Assembly (NCBI GenBank): GCA_922989275.2
Contig: OV277856.1
Coordinates: 89,857,038-89,921,037, forward strand
Direction: 5' to 3'
Origin: Gari tellinella
Lineage: Eukaryota > Mollusca > Bivalvia > Cardiida > Psammobiidae
Length of the DNA: 64,000 nucleotides
The notes beneath the pieces were generated by a model. The model was given only the letters and a program-made list of their open reading frames with translations, did not search any database and had not been told where the DNA came from. A program made the position numbers and the translations under genes. Shown in pieces: positions 10,425 through 21,715 of the stretch. Every line of letters begins with the position of its first letter. Position 1 is the first letter of the stretch.

Positions 10425-12860
10425 CTAACATTTATACCTTTTGAGAAAACTTTCTCATAATGGTAAGAATAAGTCTGGAGTGGCATATAAATGTTAGCCA
10501 TCTAAAGGCATCTAATTTATTTTGAGCGATAAAAGTGTTATTATCCTTGGACTTTATATACAGGTGTTAGCCGGCTAAACCTTTTGAGGAAACTCTCTCA
10601 TAGACTCTGTAGTGGCATATAAATGTTAGCCGGCTAACGGCAACTTATTTATTGTGCCCGATGAAACTGATTTTGGTCATTGGATTTTATATACATGCTT
10701 TAGCCGGCTAACATTTATAAACCTTTTGAGGAAACTTTCTCATAGACTTTAGTGGAATTATTTAGTCTGTAGTGGCATATAAATGTTAGCCGGCTAACGG
10801 CATCTTATTTAGTGTGAACAATGAAAGTGTTATTATCATTGGACTTTAGATACATGCGTTAGCCGGCTAACATTTATACCTTTTGAGGAAACTTTCTCAT
10901 AGACTTTAGTGGAATTATTTAGTCTGTAGTGGCATATAATTGTTAGCCGGCTAACAGCAACTTATTTATTGTGCGCGATGAAACTGATTTTATCATTGGA
11001 CTTTACATGCATGCGTTAGCCGGCTAACATTTATACCTTTCTCATAGACTTAAGTGGAATTATTTATTCTGTAGTGGCATATAAATGTTAGCCGGCTAAC
11101 GGCAACTTAATTAATGTGCCTGATGAAACTGATTTTATCATTGGATTTTAGATACATGCGTTAGCCGGCTAACATTTATACCTTTTGAGGAAACTTTCTC
11201 ATAGACTTTAGTGGAATTATTTATTCTGTAGTGGCATATAAATGTTAGCCGGCTAACGGCATCTTATTTAGTGTGAACAATGAAAGTGTTATTATCATTG
11301 GACTTTAGATACATGCGTTAGCCGGCTAACATTTATACCTTTTGAGGAAACTTTCTCATAGACTTTAGTGGAATTATTTAGTCTGTAGTGGCATATAATT
11401 GTTAGCCGGCTAACAGCAACTTATTTATTGTGCGCGATGAAACTGATTTTATCATTGGACTTTACATGCATGCGTTAGCCGGCTAACATTTATACCTTTC
11501 TCATAGACTTAAGTGGAATTATTTATTCTGTAGTGGCATATAAATGTTAGCCGGCTAACGGCAACTTAATTAATGTGCCTGATGAAACTGATTTTATCAT
11601 TGGATTTTAGATACATGTGTTAGCCGGCTAACATTTATACCTTTTGAGGAAACTTTCTCATAGACTTTAGTGGAATTATTTATTCTGTAGTGGCATATAA
11701 ATGTTAGCCGGCTAACGGCATCTTATTTATTGTGCACGATGATACAGATTTTATCTATGGACTTTAGATACATGCGTTAGCCGGCTAACATTTATATACC
11801 TTTTGAGCAAACTTTCTCATAGACTTAAGTGGAATTATTTATTCTATAGTGGCATATAAATGTTAGCCGGCTAACGGCAACTTATTTATTGTGCCTGATG
11901 AAACTGATTTTATCATTGGATTTTAGATACATGCGTTAGCCGGCTAACATTTATAAACCTTTTGAGGAAACTTTCTCATAGACTTTAGTGGAATTATTTA
12001 GTCTGTAGTGGCATATAAATGTTAGCCGGCTAACGGCATCTTATTTAGTGTGAACAATGAAAGTGTTATTATCATTTGACTTTAGATACATGCGTTAGCC
12101 GGCTAACATTTATACGTTTTGAGAAAACTTTCTCATAGACTTTAGTGGAATTATTTAGTCTGTAGTGGCATATAATTGTTAGCCGGCTAACAGCAACTTA
12201 TTTATTGTGCGCGATGAAACTGATTTTGTCATTGGACTTTACATACATGCGTTAGCCGGCTAACATTTATACCTTTCTCATAGACTTAAGTGGAATTATT
12301 TATTCTGTAGTGGCATATAAATGTTAGCCGGCGAACGGCAACTTAATTAATGTGCCTGATGAAACTGATTTTATCATTGGATTTTAGATACATGCGTTAG
12401 CCGGCTAACATTTATACCTTTTGAGCAAACTTTCTCATAGTGGAATTATTTATTCTGTAGTGGCATATAAATGTTAGCCGGCTAACGGCAACTTAATTAA
12501 TGTGCCTGATGAAACTGATTTTATCATTGGATTTTAGATACATGCGTTAGCCGGCTAACATTTATACCTTTTGAGGACACTTTCTCATAGACTTTAGTGG
12601 AATTATTTAGTCTGTAGTGGCATATAAATGTTAGCCGGCTAACGGCATCTTATTTATTATGGGCGATAAAAGTGTTATTATCATTGGACTTTAGATACAT
12701 GCGTTAGCCGGCTAACATTTATACCTTTTGATGAAACTTAATTATAGAGGAAGAAAATATTTTGATATGAATGTTAGCCGGCTAACAACACCTTATTTGT
12801 TTCTGGTGTTCAAATTGTGTTGAAAATGATAGAAATTGAGTGTTAGCCGGCTAACAAATA
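10425..12860. repeat. Palindrome satellite: 31 copies of GTTAGCCGGCTAAC
   Basis: A basic ~157-bp dimer holds two 14-bp palindromes in inverted flanking context (ATAAAT on one side, GCAT on the other), so the dimer itself is roughly dyadic. By eye 28 copies are perfect and three (about 10566, 10700, 12323) are imperfect. Spacings alternate between about 73 bp and 72 or 84-86 bp. A 459-bp higher-order repeat is visible at 10801/11260/11719 (start of CATCTTATTTA). Units are most alike in the centre and decay at both edges, as expected from unequal crossing-over. No coding frame. Confidence 0.9.
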
Positions 12861-13047
12861 GTTACAAAATCATTAAAAATGATGTTATTTATGCAATAAA
12901 CTATTTATTTTTACATTTATTTTTGTTGCTTTTGCTTGATTCATTAAAAAAAGGTGTGTTTTTAGTAGGGTAAAACCCCCAAAATGAGTGCTGTAATTGG
13001 GAATCAGTGGAAATTCCCTTTTTAAAATGGACAGGGTTTTTAGATCT

Positions 13048-13230
13048 CTCTTAGCATGCTAGTCTTTAGTAGAATTGGCAAACAGTTTGGATCCAGATAA
13101 GACGCCGTAAAACGTGATGTCTGATCAGAATCCAAACTATTTGATCCTCATTTTTAGATTTTTTTCTGTCTAATGGTTAGAAAAATTGTGTTCTAACACG
13201 ATTAGAGACGACTTTGAAGCAGACGGATTG
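13048..13230. mobile_element. Decayed family E element
   Basis: It starts CTTAGCATGCTAG and carries a degraded core 1 (GTTTGGATCCAGATAAGACG ... TCTGATCAGAATCCAAACT). It ends near GAAGCAGACGG, the internal word that precedes family E right ends. The flanking TTAA is lost. Confidence 0.5.
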
Positions 13231-13340
13231 TTAAACAATACATGTACTCCTTCAAAATACTAATTAGTAATGGATAGCTGTCTGTCTATAATCATTTCAT
13301 TCTATTAAAAAGTCACTGAATGTAATGACGATTGTACGTA

Positions 13341-13928
13341 TAGTAAAACCTCTCTAATACGACCAATTAATATCGGATAATCAATTCCCTTGGATTGATA
13401 TAAAAAATATACCACGAGAACGGGTTGTTATCTGGTTAAAAAACGAGTCCGCAGGACGAGTTTTTTTTAACCAGATATGACTCATTTGAGTGATATATTT
13501 TTCATATCCATCCAAAGGGATTTATTATTCTATTTTATAAAATACATTTTAAGGACGTTTTTACCGAGTAAAGCACACTCGATTAATTGTTTACGCGCAA
13601 CATCACAAAATACATTGTGACGTGATGTCACAAAAATGATATCGTCACTGCAAAAGTGATATCATCACTAGTGATGATATCAACTGTGACGCATATGAAA
13701 TATATATAATTATATCTGAGAAATCACAATAAATCATCGATAGGTATATAAAAAGTAATGTAAAATAGTTGGTGTTTAAGAAGGTGTCTGCTCAAAGCAA
13801 GGTGAAAGTTAAAGAGAAATATCCTAAAGTAGCTTTCTGATTTACTTTCACCTAGCTTTAAGTTGCCATCTGTCTTACATACAATCAATTAGCAATGATT
13901 CTTGTGGTAGTAATAAAAGGTTTTACTG
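13341..13928. mobile_element. Family C element, long variant with internal hairpins
   Basis: The left end TAGTAAAACCTCTCTAATACG and right end AAAGGTTTTACTG are inverted repeats, with TA after the right end. At 588 bp it is longer than other family C copies (170-220 bp). It carries an extra hairpin at about 13429-13480 (ATCTGGTTAAAAAACGAG and its near-complement), a 26-bp perfect palindrome at 13657-13682, and a family core-2 hairpin near 13790-13865. It is probably nested insertions. Confidence 0.65.
13657..13682. repeat. 26-bp perfect palindrome
   Basis: TGATATCATCACT is followed directly by its exact reverse complement, with no spacer. A related partial word (ATGATATCGTCACTGCAAAA) lies just upstream, so this is the centre of a degraded fold-back inside the long family C element. 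Confidence 0.85.
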
Positions 13929-13959
13929 TATATCCTAAAGCAAAATGGTTCGAAATTCA

Positions 13960-14250
13960 GTTTAAAGATAACGCAGAGAGCTCATTCAGGAGCTTTCTGT
14001 ATTAATTTTGATATGCATTTGGATACTTACGGTATGAAGTACTGTCTGCGAATATTCTGTCAGACTGCCCAAATTCAGGATAGAAATTACACAGAAAGTT
14101 CATTTAGGAGCTTTCTTAGTTGTTTCCTGCCTGCATTGTGCAACTTCTTGTTATCTAAAGACAGTTCACTACACGATTCAGAATAGAAATTGCACAGAAG
14201 GCTAACCCAGGAGCTTCTCTGTGTTATTTCTGACTTGATATACGTACTTC
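13960..14250. repeat. Three direct repeats carrying a core-2-like hairpin
   Basis: CAGAGAGCTCATTCAGGAGC, CAGAAAGTTCATTTAGGAGC and CAGAAGGCTAACCCAGGAGC start at about 13974, 14094 and 14195. Each can fold back with the following GCTTTCTGT-type sequence. The repeat spacing is about 100-120 bp. It resembles the hairpins of family C. Confidence 0.5.
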
Positions 14251-14600
14251 ATATTTTCTCAAAGGTTGTTAGTGAAGGTATTCATCACATTCAGTGATAG
14301 CTCTAGTTTAGTTTGACCCATTCAGTCCCTTACCCAATGGCCTGTTTCCAGAACTAAACATACTAGTAGATGACTGCTTCCAGCAGGTTTAAAGTAAAGC
14401 AGAATGTGCCTGAACATCAATTAAACACTACCTTGATCAACCAAATGTCAACTAAGAAACACCGTAGATTAAATTGGATTTCAACGCGATTTCAACCTAA
14501 AACAATGTTGTATAAAGGTTGTATAAAGGTTGATTTTCAACATTGAATCAACGTTACATTTTCAACGTCGAAAACACGTTCTATTACAACTACATTTATG

Positions 14601-14826
14601 CAATTTCGTACGACAAATGTTGTCGTAAGTCAAAACTTTATTATACATTTAATTTCTGATTAGTCTATATAATCCTGTCTTGTGACATCTCTTTGGAATC
14701 GTCTGTTCAAGACGATTCCAAATAGATGTCACCAGACAGGATTAGATAGAGAAAAAAAAAAAATTGAAACTTTTAGAATCTGACTTACAACAACATTTGT
14801 CGTACGAAGTTTTTTGAAACGGGCCC
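14601..14826. mobile_element. Family H fold-back element
   Basis: The inverted ends are CGTACGACAAATGTTGTCG and its near-complement at 14785-14807. The centre, 14671-14743, is a long hairpin with arms AATCCTGTCT and AGACAGGATT and apex words GAATCGTCTG/CAAGACGATTC. The hairpin resembles that of family G (3471-3538), although the termini are unrelated. A terminal fragment of the same family is at about 56690-56745. Confidence 0.75.
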
Positions 14827-14829
14827 CAG

Positions 14830-15590
14830 TTTATTTGTTTATTAAATCCCGTTTATGTATAAACAATGAATACAAATCATATAACACATACATTTCGTAC
14901 ATGACGTTTCGTTATTTGTATTATTAGAGTCTATTTATTGATTACGCGAGACTTACTTTTGTAAAAGGGAAGGCAAAGGTTGGTCATGATTTCATCCGAC
15001 ACAAACCCCCTGAATTTATTGGTCATCTTTGTCTGTCTCGACTGAGAAACACCCGTCTACCAACAACACTAACTTATGTGCTATGGAATGGTGATAGTCC
15101 ACCTGGGTACTGGTTTGTGGGTGTCGGTTTGCGGCACACTAGCAATATCACTTATCCATCATGACTATGAGAGTATCAAAGAAAGGAAATCTGCCCGCAC
15201 TCTCTGCTTCATCTGAGGAATCTACTTTATTAAGCTGCTCAGTCAAATTGTCCAGTTGTCCCTTTCCAAGATGGCATCCACATATCTTTTTCAGAAATTA
15301 GACACACATGTAATAGGCGATTCTGCAATGGCTTCATAGTCAAGCCTCTCCATAAATAAAGTGTTGTACTCTACCCAACCAAGTAATTAACCCGTCCTGG
15401 GACATCGTTTTGCCGTTTGATGCAGGTTCTCCAATTGAGAACTATACTGCCACAAAGGTAAATAGAATTATGGTTAAGAAACCAGAACTACATCAAATTA
15501 TTTTTCGGCACAATGTCTAATTAATGGTTGACTAGAGGACAATAAAGTGTGTTGGTTATCTTTACTAAAAATCGAGAAGTTAGGTTCATA
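14830..15590. other. No supported feature
   Basis: The composition is less AT-rich than its surroundings around 14990-15300, but every frame is broken within about 60 codons and no motif is recognised. It may hold decayed coding sequence from a mobile element. Confidence 0.4.
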
Positions 15591-15600
15591 TAAAACATAT

Positions 15601-15804
15601 TCAATTTGAATATAAAACTAATCTAATGTCGCCATACATTGGACAGTCTAACATAACATGCAGTTCATCCTCATTCATGTGACCTAAAGGAAAATGGCGT
15701 TCATCTTGTCTCAAATTCTCGAATCTTGCCGTTTCAATGCGAATTGGGGTCACCCCACACCTAACTTTATAGAATACTGACCTATACCTAGGAGGTAGAA
15801 TCAT
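15601..15804 (-). pseudogene. LINE reverse transcriptase C-terminal fragment
   Basis: The - strand frame of 67 codons reads like the C-terminal tail of the LINE protein encoded at 42354-44432: a VRCGVTPIRIETARFEN segment followed by an EDELHVMLDC segment, matching the family's C-x2-C-x9-H-x4-C zinc-knuckle region. Both N-terminal cysteines of the knuckle are lost (PLG is in their place), so the domain is not functional. It is a short decayed fragment. Confidence 0.65.
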
Positions 15805-15834
15805 CTTACAATAATCTTCTGTAGATAATCCTGC

Positions 15835-16084
15835 TTAACTCTTTCCTCCCTGAAACTTTAAATGGACAATTCCAGTTTCCATTTAAGTCTAGTCCATTTC
15901 TGACTTTTAAGGGTTGTTTTTGTCAATGTTTGGCATTATGACAAACAGTGAGGACCCTGATCAGAGGGCTCCTTTCGGAGCCCTCTGATCTGGGTCTTCA
16001 CTGTTTGTATAGGACAAGTGTACTTTTCACATGTCCACTGTTTGAAAAGACGCCTATATGCGGGACTAGGGTTCAAATGGTTAA
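15835..16084. mobile_element. Family F element, TTAA-flanked, with perfect-looking central hairpin
   Basis: TTAA is at 15835-15838 and 16081-16084. The hairpin 15941-16008 has arms ACAAACAGTGAGGACCC and GGGTCTTCACTGTTTGT, with apex GGGCTCC-TTTC-GGAGCCC. The arm words (AAACAGT, GGA-CC, GATCAGA) are related to core 1 of families A and E. Related copies are at 21899-22138, 40183-40264 and 44599-44822. Confidence 0.75.
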
Positions 16085-17240
16085 AAGTCTGATATACTCT
16101 AGTTATAAGTTTTCAATCTGTATCGATACTTTGTGTCACTGTATTTAGGATGACACGGTCAATGATCGAACCCGCGATTTCGAGGAGGTCTTTAACCCCC
16201 TTTACTGCTTCACAACAAGAGCCGGGATTCTTTGTAATCATATTTTATTCTGAGCAGACGCCGCATAACAGTATGACTTTAATAAATTTACCTACAGTTT
16301 AATTTGAGAATAAGAAATAGAATCAAAACAGACGATAATTGTTTGGAGCAGATGACTTCACTTCTTTGCAGTCAATATGTTAAACACCAGTTTCTCTTTT
16401 CGTAGCTATCGTCGTCTTATAAGTGTAGTCTGCAGTTATGTTCTTTCGATTAAAAAGTAGGACTTGACCGATGAAATATTGATATGAAGAACACACAGAC
16501 TTTCACATTTAGACCAGGCATCGAGTTATCGGTGTGTGATCTGGCTCCAAACTGTTTTCAAATTTCAACGAATAGTCCTACTTAACAGTGACATGGTTAC
16601 TATCAATGTCTATTGTACGTAGTATTATTGATAAGAATACAGAAAACTTTACGCACTAATATGGGTCCACGTGATTTAGCACGACCCTTTAGTCGCAATA
16701 GGCAACTGAAGTCGAATTTGCAAACAGCTACGCGGCGTCTGATCAGAACCCAAACTGTTCGACACTCGCATTGATATATTATCAGCCAAACTGCTTTAAA
16801 TCTCTTTTTGAAATATTATTTTAGGCAAGAATTTTGAAGCAGACGATGTGTTTGCAAAGAAGGGGTCAAACCATACGTTACTATTTGGTGACGAAAGAGC
16901 TAATAGTATGATAAAAACCGTCAAACCAATGTATAGCGAACACACTACGATTGAACAAACAATATACCAATGGTGAACCACAGAGGTAATGAAAAACTGT
17001 AATAATAGAAATCTTCTGTCGTCCTTCCTGCATTGATGCTGTCACTTTGACTTTAACCCCGCCATTGCCTTACCCGTGTACAATGAGTATTTGCAATTAG
17101 TTTGGACCCGGATCAGACGCCGCGTAATGTTGCTTTTAATGTTTTTAATAAGTCTCGTCCAGAAAGACATTACTCTTTTTTTTTATTTTCAGCGCGAGCG
17201 GGGTTATTCCTACTTCACCATAAATCATGTAGGACGGTGT
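16085..17240. other. Decayed short elements, no gene
   Basis: Core-1 fragments with family E words occur at about 16191-16290 (TTAACCCCCTTTACTGC, GAGCAGACGCCGC), 16735-16875 (GGCGTCTGATCAGAACCC, AGACGATG, GAAGGGGT) and 17052-17130 (TTAACCCCGCCATTGCC, GATCAGACGCCGCG). None keeps both ends. No open frame is convincing. Confidence 0.5.
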
Positions 17241-17244
17241 TGAT

Positions 17245-18045
17245 TTTTAAAGATTTAAAATGTACTAATAAAATTTAAGTTGAACCTTTTCTAACGCGTC
17301 AAAAATTCCATTTCCCCAAATTTCGCTCCCGTACAGTTATTGTGGTTTTATTGTCTTTTCAAATAGTTCAATTTGTAGACCATACGGTAATGCTAGTAAC
17401 ATAATTATTTTAATAATGCAAACATGGTTTTATTTGCTTGCTTAGCTATATTTGTGAAAACTACCCGATGTTGTAAAAAATAATCCCAAGTATTTTAATT
17501 CATTGACAAAGTCAAGTTCATGTTCTCCCACTATAAGAACTTTAGTTTTACTAAAATTATTGCTAAGTTTTTATATGTCATAATAGTCTCTAAAATAATT
17601 TAAAGCAAGACGAAAATCAATTTTATTGTCACTAAATATAATTGTATCATCTGCATATAATAAGATAATATACATATAGGAATCTTCAATCAAGGTGTTT
17701 TTATTTACTCCATTGACATTATTATCTACAAGATATTGCTCTAGATCATATAAGAATATTGAAAAGAGGAAAGGAGATAAATTTTCCCCTTGTCTTACCC
17801 CGACATTACATTTGAACAACAGTGAAGAATTACCAGGAGTTAAAACTTTTGAATAAATGTTATTGTAAGGCTTTTAATCACTTCGAAGCATTTACCATTT
17901 ATATTTTCTTTCCTGAGTTTTTGACATAGCCCTTCTCCCCATACTGAGTCAAAGTCTATGCTCTCTGAGTGTTTATTATCACTGTCATTTTTAAGACTTT
18001 TGGCTGCTTTTAATATTTCCTCTTCTGTTATAGAGCCATTTATAT
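17245..18045 (-). pseudogene. Dead LINE reverse transcriptase, 3' half
   Basis: Read on the - strand, broken frames give, in order: NGSITEEEILKAAKSLKN (about 18040-17990), IDFDSVWGEGL with the motif-A aspartate (about 17960), VGVRQGENLSPFLF (motif B, about 17800), ILLYADDTIIF (motif C, Y-A-D-D, about 17665), FSKTKVLI, and ELFEKTIKP plus GSEIWG and ALEKVQLKF (to about 17250). An internal deletion lies between the linker and motif A, and frameshifts separate the blocks. The family resembles the 42354-44432 element. Its 5' half continues at 19865-20715 beyond an inserted array. Confidence 0.8.
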
Positions 18046-19600
18046 AATGTGTGTCTTTTATTTACATGTTGAATATGTAAGTTGTAATAAACATAGTCTA
18101 TTAATGAAAGTGAATACATAAAAGGAGAACACCCAGTTGAATTTTATTAAAGTATCAGTATTTTGTTATACAGAAAGTTCCGATGGGAACTGTTGGCATT
18201 ACTTTTGCACAGCATTAAACAGATGAATTTTAAAAGGCGTGATGCCAGCTTTGTGCGTAACAATGGTTTCAACATTCAGTTGAATTTTATTAAAGTATCA
18301 GCGTAGTGCGGCGCAGAAGTTATGCAGATAGGAACTTTCGGCATTACTTTTGCACAGCAGTAAACAGATGAATTTTAAAAGGCGTGATGCCAGCTTTGTG
18401 CGTAACAATGGTTTCAACATTCAGTTGAATTTTATTAAAGTATCAGCGTAGTGCGGAGCAGAAGTTATGCAGATAGGAACTTTCGGCATAACTTTTGCAC
18501 AGCATTAAACAGATGAATTTTAAAGGTGTGATGCCAGCTTAGGGTGAAACAATGGTTTCATTATCCAGTTGAATGTTATTATAGTATTAGCGTAGCGTGG
18601 TGCAGAAGTTATGCAGAAAGTTCCTATGGGAACTTTCGGCATTACTTTTGCACAGCATTAAACAGATGAATTTTAAAATGTGTGATGCCAGCTTAGGGTG
18701 TAACAATGGTTTCAAGATCCAGTTGAATGTTATTTTAGTATAAGCGTAGTGCGGTGCAGAAGTTATGCAGAAAGTTCCGATGGAACTTTCGGCATTACTT
18801 TTGTACAGCATTAAACAGATGAATTTTAAAAGTTGTGGTGCCAGCTTAGGGTGTAACAATGGTTTCAAGATCCAGTTGAATCTTATTATAGTATTAGCGT
18901 AGTGCGGTGCAGAAGTTATGCAGAAAGTTCCGATGGGAACTTTCGGCATTACTTTTGTAAATCATTAAACAGTTGAAGTTTAAAAGGTGTGATGTCAGCT
19001 AAATGCGTGACAATGGTTTCATTAAATATGTGTGTATTTTGTTTAAATGTAAAATGTGTAAATTGTAGTAAATATATGTCTATGATAAAAGTAAAGCCAG
19101 TTCAAAAACGAAACAGCTTAATGCGGTGCGGAAGTTACGTGGAAAGCTCCTATGAGAGCTTTCTACTTTACTCCATTACTTTTATCCAGCATTTTGAAAT
19201 TGTGTATTATAACGGTGTGGTGTCAACTTGGTGCGGGACAAAGGTGGTGCAGATGACGACTATATGATTTTTTTTTTGCGTTACCTTCATTCAGCATTAA
19301 AGATTCAGCGGTCTATATAGATAACTATGTTTCATAGAATAAGTGTGTCTTTTATCTTAATGTTGTAAACTACTGTTATTTTGTAGTAAATTTATGTCTA
19401 AAGTCTGGGAATACACTATATAACATCTAGTTGCATTTCATGAAAGTACAAGCTTAATGCTGTACAGAAGATGTGCAGAATATTCCTATTGGAGCTTTCT
19501 GTGTAACTTTTATCCATCATACAGTGTACTTTACGAATGTGTGTGTTTTGTGTAAATATACATCTATAATGTATATTTATGAGATCGGCAATACTGAATG
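18046..19600. repeat. Tandem array, unit about 146 bp, with hairpin in each unit
   Basis: About six well-kept units at 18131-19010 carry CAGTTGAATTTTATTAAAGT, GTGCGG-GCAGAAGTTATGCAG, a hairpin AAAGTTCCGATGGGAACTTT, CATTACTTTTG and GTGATGCCAGCTT. More diverged units run to about 19600. GTGTGT-TTTT spacers at 18047, 19022, 19343 and 19535 suggest a higher-order period. The hairpin words (GCAGAAAGTTCC/GGAACTTTC) resemble core 2 of family C. The array sits inside the dead LINE. Confidence 0.8.
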
Positions 19601-19864
19601 TATTTAAGTATATTTCGAATCGAAATTCATAAACTTGATGTTAAGGCTACTAGCAAAAGGAAATATTATTGTCAGTATTGTTTAAACGTGCAGATGACAC
19701 GAATCTTTGCTTATTGCTCAACCAAATATATTTATCATTGTTAAATACCTTCTCCGCACTTGTGTTATATATGTATGTATTTTGTAATTTGTCATGTCAT
19801 ACTATCAGTCATGTGCATATTTGTTTGTGTATTATCCTCATGGGCTTTTATGCCAAATGGAACT

Positions 19865-20715
19865 ACTATGAATAAACTTATTAAACTTATCAAACTTATA
19901 ATTATTGAAGTCATCGTTATTGTCATTTATATTCTCTCTAAAAGAAATCGTCTACAGATACTATGTTCTGTGATTGTTTATTATCACTGTTGTTGATATC
20001 TCTCCAATATAGTCTGGCGTCAGAGTGTTTAAGTTGTCGTAAACGTTGTATTTTAGAGTTATTGTATTTATTGCATGCTTGGTGTATGGTATTTTTGTAC
20101 TGTTTACTCACTGTTCTAAGCAATGTTTTGAAATATGGAGTTTTATATTTATTATATGTTTTCCTAGTTTTATGGTATACATTTCTCATTCTTTTGCAAG
20201 AGCTGTCAAACCAAGGATGCTTACTTTTATTATTGTTTATATTTATATTTGTTTTAACTGTAGCAGACGATGATTTGAACTGTCTTTATAGAATAAACAT
20301 GCGATATCGGATATAACATTATCTATGACTTGTTGGCTTAACCCTTAGCCCGCCAAATAAATTGTCGTCTGCTATATTTCTCGTCTGCTTCAAGTTTCAA
20401 AGTGCTTCAAAGTTGCTCAAAATTGCTGAAATTGTTGTCCGAGTGTCAAACAGCTTGGATCCGGATGAGACGCCGAGTTACTCAGCGCCTCATCCGGATC
20501 CAAGCTGTTTGCATATGAAGCTATAGTCGTGAGTGGCAGGCTAAGGGTTAAGTTGTCATAATCATTAATCTGATCTAGTCTCGTTTCATTTTTGGGGACT
20601 TTAAATATGTCTATATTGCCATTAAATGAGTATTTAATCTCTCTATCCCATAGTTAAGTTTTAGATTTGGGTTTTAATCGTTCACTTTTATCACAGTCTA
20701 TATTGTTTTCAAAGA
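19865..20715 (-). pseudogene. Dead LINE, 5' (linker) half, split by a TTAA element
   Basis: On the - strand: KSERLKPKSK (about 20695), REIKYSFNGNIDIF, KNETRLDQINDYDN ending at 20552; then, after the inserted element at 20338-20551, QQVIDNVISDIACLFYKD; then HPWFDSSCKRMRNVYHKTRK and a basic linker with DARLYWRDI (to 19938). This is the usual endonuclease-to-RT linker of APE-type LINEs (PWF-x-x-x-C-x-x-x-R). Several frameshifts show it is dead. The endonuclease domain itself is missing beyond about 20715. Confidence 0.75.
20338..20551. mobile_element. Family E element inserted at TTAA inside the LINE
   Basis: TTAA lies at 20338-20341 and 20548-20551, with ends CCCTTAGCCCGCC and GGCAGGCTAAGGG. 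The 65-bp hairpin at 20447-20511 has arms CAAACAGCTTGGATCCGG and CCGGATCCAAGCTGTTTG. Removing the element and one TTAA restores an uninterrupted LINE reading frame, which confirms the insertion boundaries and the 4-bp target duplication. Confidence 0.9.
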
Positions 20716-20932
20716 AACGTTTAGTTTAAAAATGCATATAATGGACAATGTACATCACAATAAAGACAGCAAAAATCTTAAATTTTAAAATCAATACAGT
20801 TCTCAAAAACGAGTGATGAAGAAAAACAATAATCCACAGTACTAGCATTTTTTCGTGTTAATATAAAGTACTCAAAGACACATATTAGAGGGTTCTTATA
20901 GTCTATACTGTTTTCTTCTTCGCAAACACATT

Positions 20933-21097
20933 GTTAGCCCTTTGCCTGCTGGTCGCGACTTTATTAATTTTTGCAAACAGTTCAGTTTGACACTTTTCTT
21001 CAGGTGTCTTTACTTGGAAAATGTATTAATCTAAATTTAACCAACTTTGCAGACGACTATTTCGAAGCAGACGAAATCACCGCAGGATAAGGGTTAG
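20933..21097. mobile_element. Family E element, degraded
   Basis: The ends read TTAGCCCTTTGCCTGC and GCAGGATAAGGGTTAG (TTAA changed to TTAG on both sides). It contains AACAGTTCAGTTTGACAC and GCAGACGACTATTTCGAAGC, but the hairpin has lost one arm. Confidence 0.6.
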
Positions 21098-21228
21098 AGG
21101 TGAGTAATTCTGTGACTCGGGTTCGGGGAGGTGATACAATGATCATCAATATTAAAAACTTATCTAGATCTACATCCTTCTGTCTTGCACCGGTATACGA
21201 GTTACAAATACGGAAAAATCAGTTAATA

Positions 21229-21436
21229 CAGTTAAACCTCTCTATTACTACCACTAAACGTGTGCTAACTGATTGAGTAGAAGACAGGTGACAGATTAAA
21301 GCAAGGTGACATTAAAACAGAAAGTTTATATAGAAGCAATCTATTTTACAATCACATTCCATTAAGCAGTCTTCAGTCTTGATTAACTGATAATTGATAA
21401 AAAAAATAGTGTGGTCGTAATTGAGAGGAGTTACTG
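21229..21436. mobile_element. Family C element
   Basis: It starts CAGTTAAACCTCTCTATTAC after TA and ends GTGGTCGTAATTGAGAGGAG...TTACTG. The interior has the family's GACAGGTGACAGATTAAAGC and AAAACAGAAAGTTT words. It is non-coding. Confidence 0.7.
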
Positions 21437-21627
21437 TCCATGTAAAGGCACTTGAACTTACCATTATCAGAAAATAGCTAGACATTATTCTACAGCAGTA
21501 TGGTAATGTAGTAATTTAGTAAAGGCCACTATGTTACAATTCATTAGTAATCGTGAAAACTGACTGGTTCAAAAGCTAATTTGATTGAAGATAGGAGAAA
21601 TAAACCTATAGTACCTCACTCAACCCT

Positions 21628-21715
21628 GAATGGATGGATGGATGAGTTGGGTTTTACGGCACTGCGACACATAACATGTCATATAGCGCCGATGATTGAT
21701 TAGAGGTGATGAGAT
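21628..21715 (+). repeat. Short interspersed repeat (TGGGTTTTACGGC type)
   Basis: ATGGATGGATGAGTTGGGTTTTACGGCACTGCGACAC followed by CATATAGCGCC, split here for length, resembles a widely dispersed invertebrate SINE segment as I recall it. I see no tRNA boxes next to it and no clear ends. The TTGAC/cysteine-like stretch up to 21890 is also anonymous. Confidence 0.3.

Noticed and set aside
10425..12860. Possible CRISPR array built on the 14-bp palindrome
   Set aside because: The spacers are themselves repeated and alternate between two types; the genome is eukaryotic.
16151..16240. Possible tRNA-like sequence on the - strand
   Set aside because: A GCGGGTTCGATC B-box-like word is present, but the A-box is poor and the region overlaps a decayed family E end.
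18587..18949. 120-codon - strand frame with internal repeats
   Set aside because: It is produced by the tandem array; unit lengths near a multiple of three keep a chance frame open.
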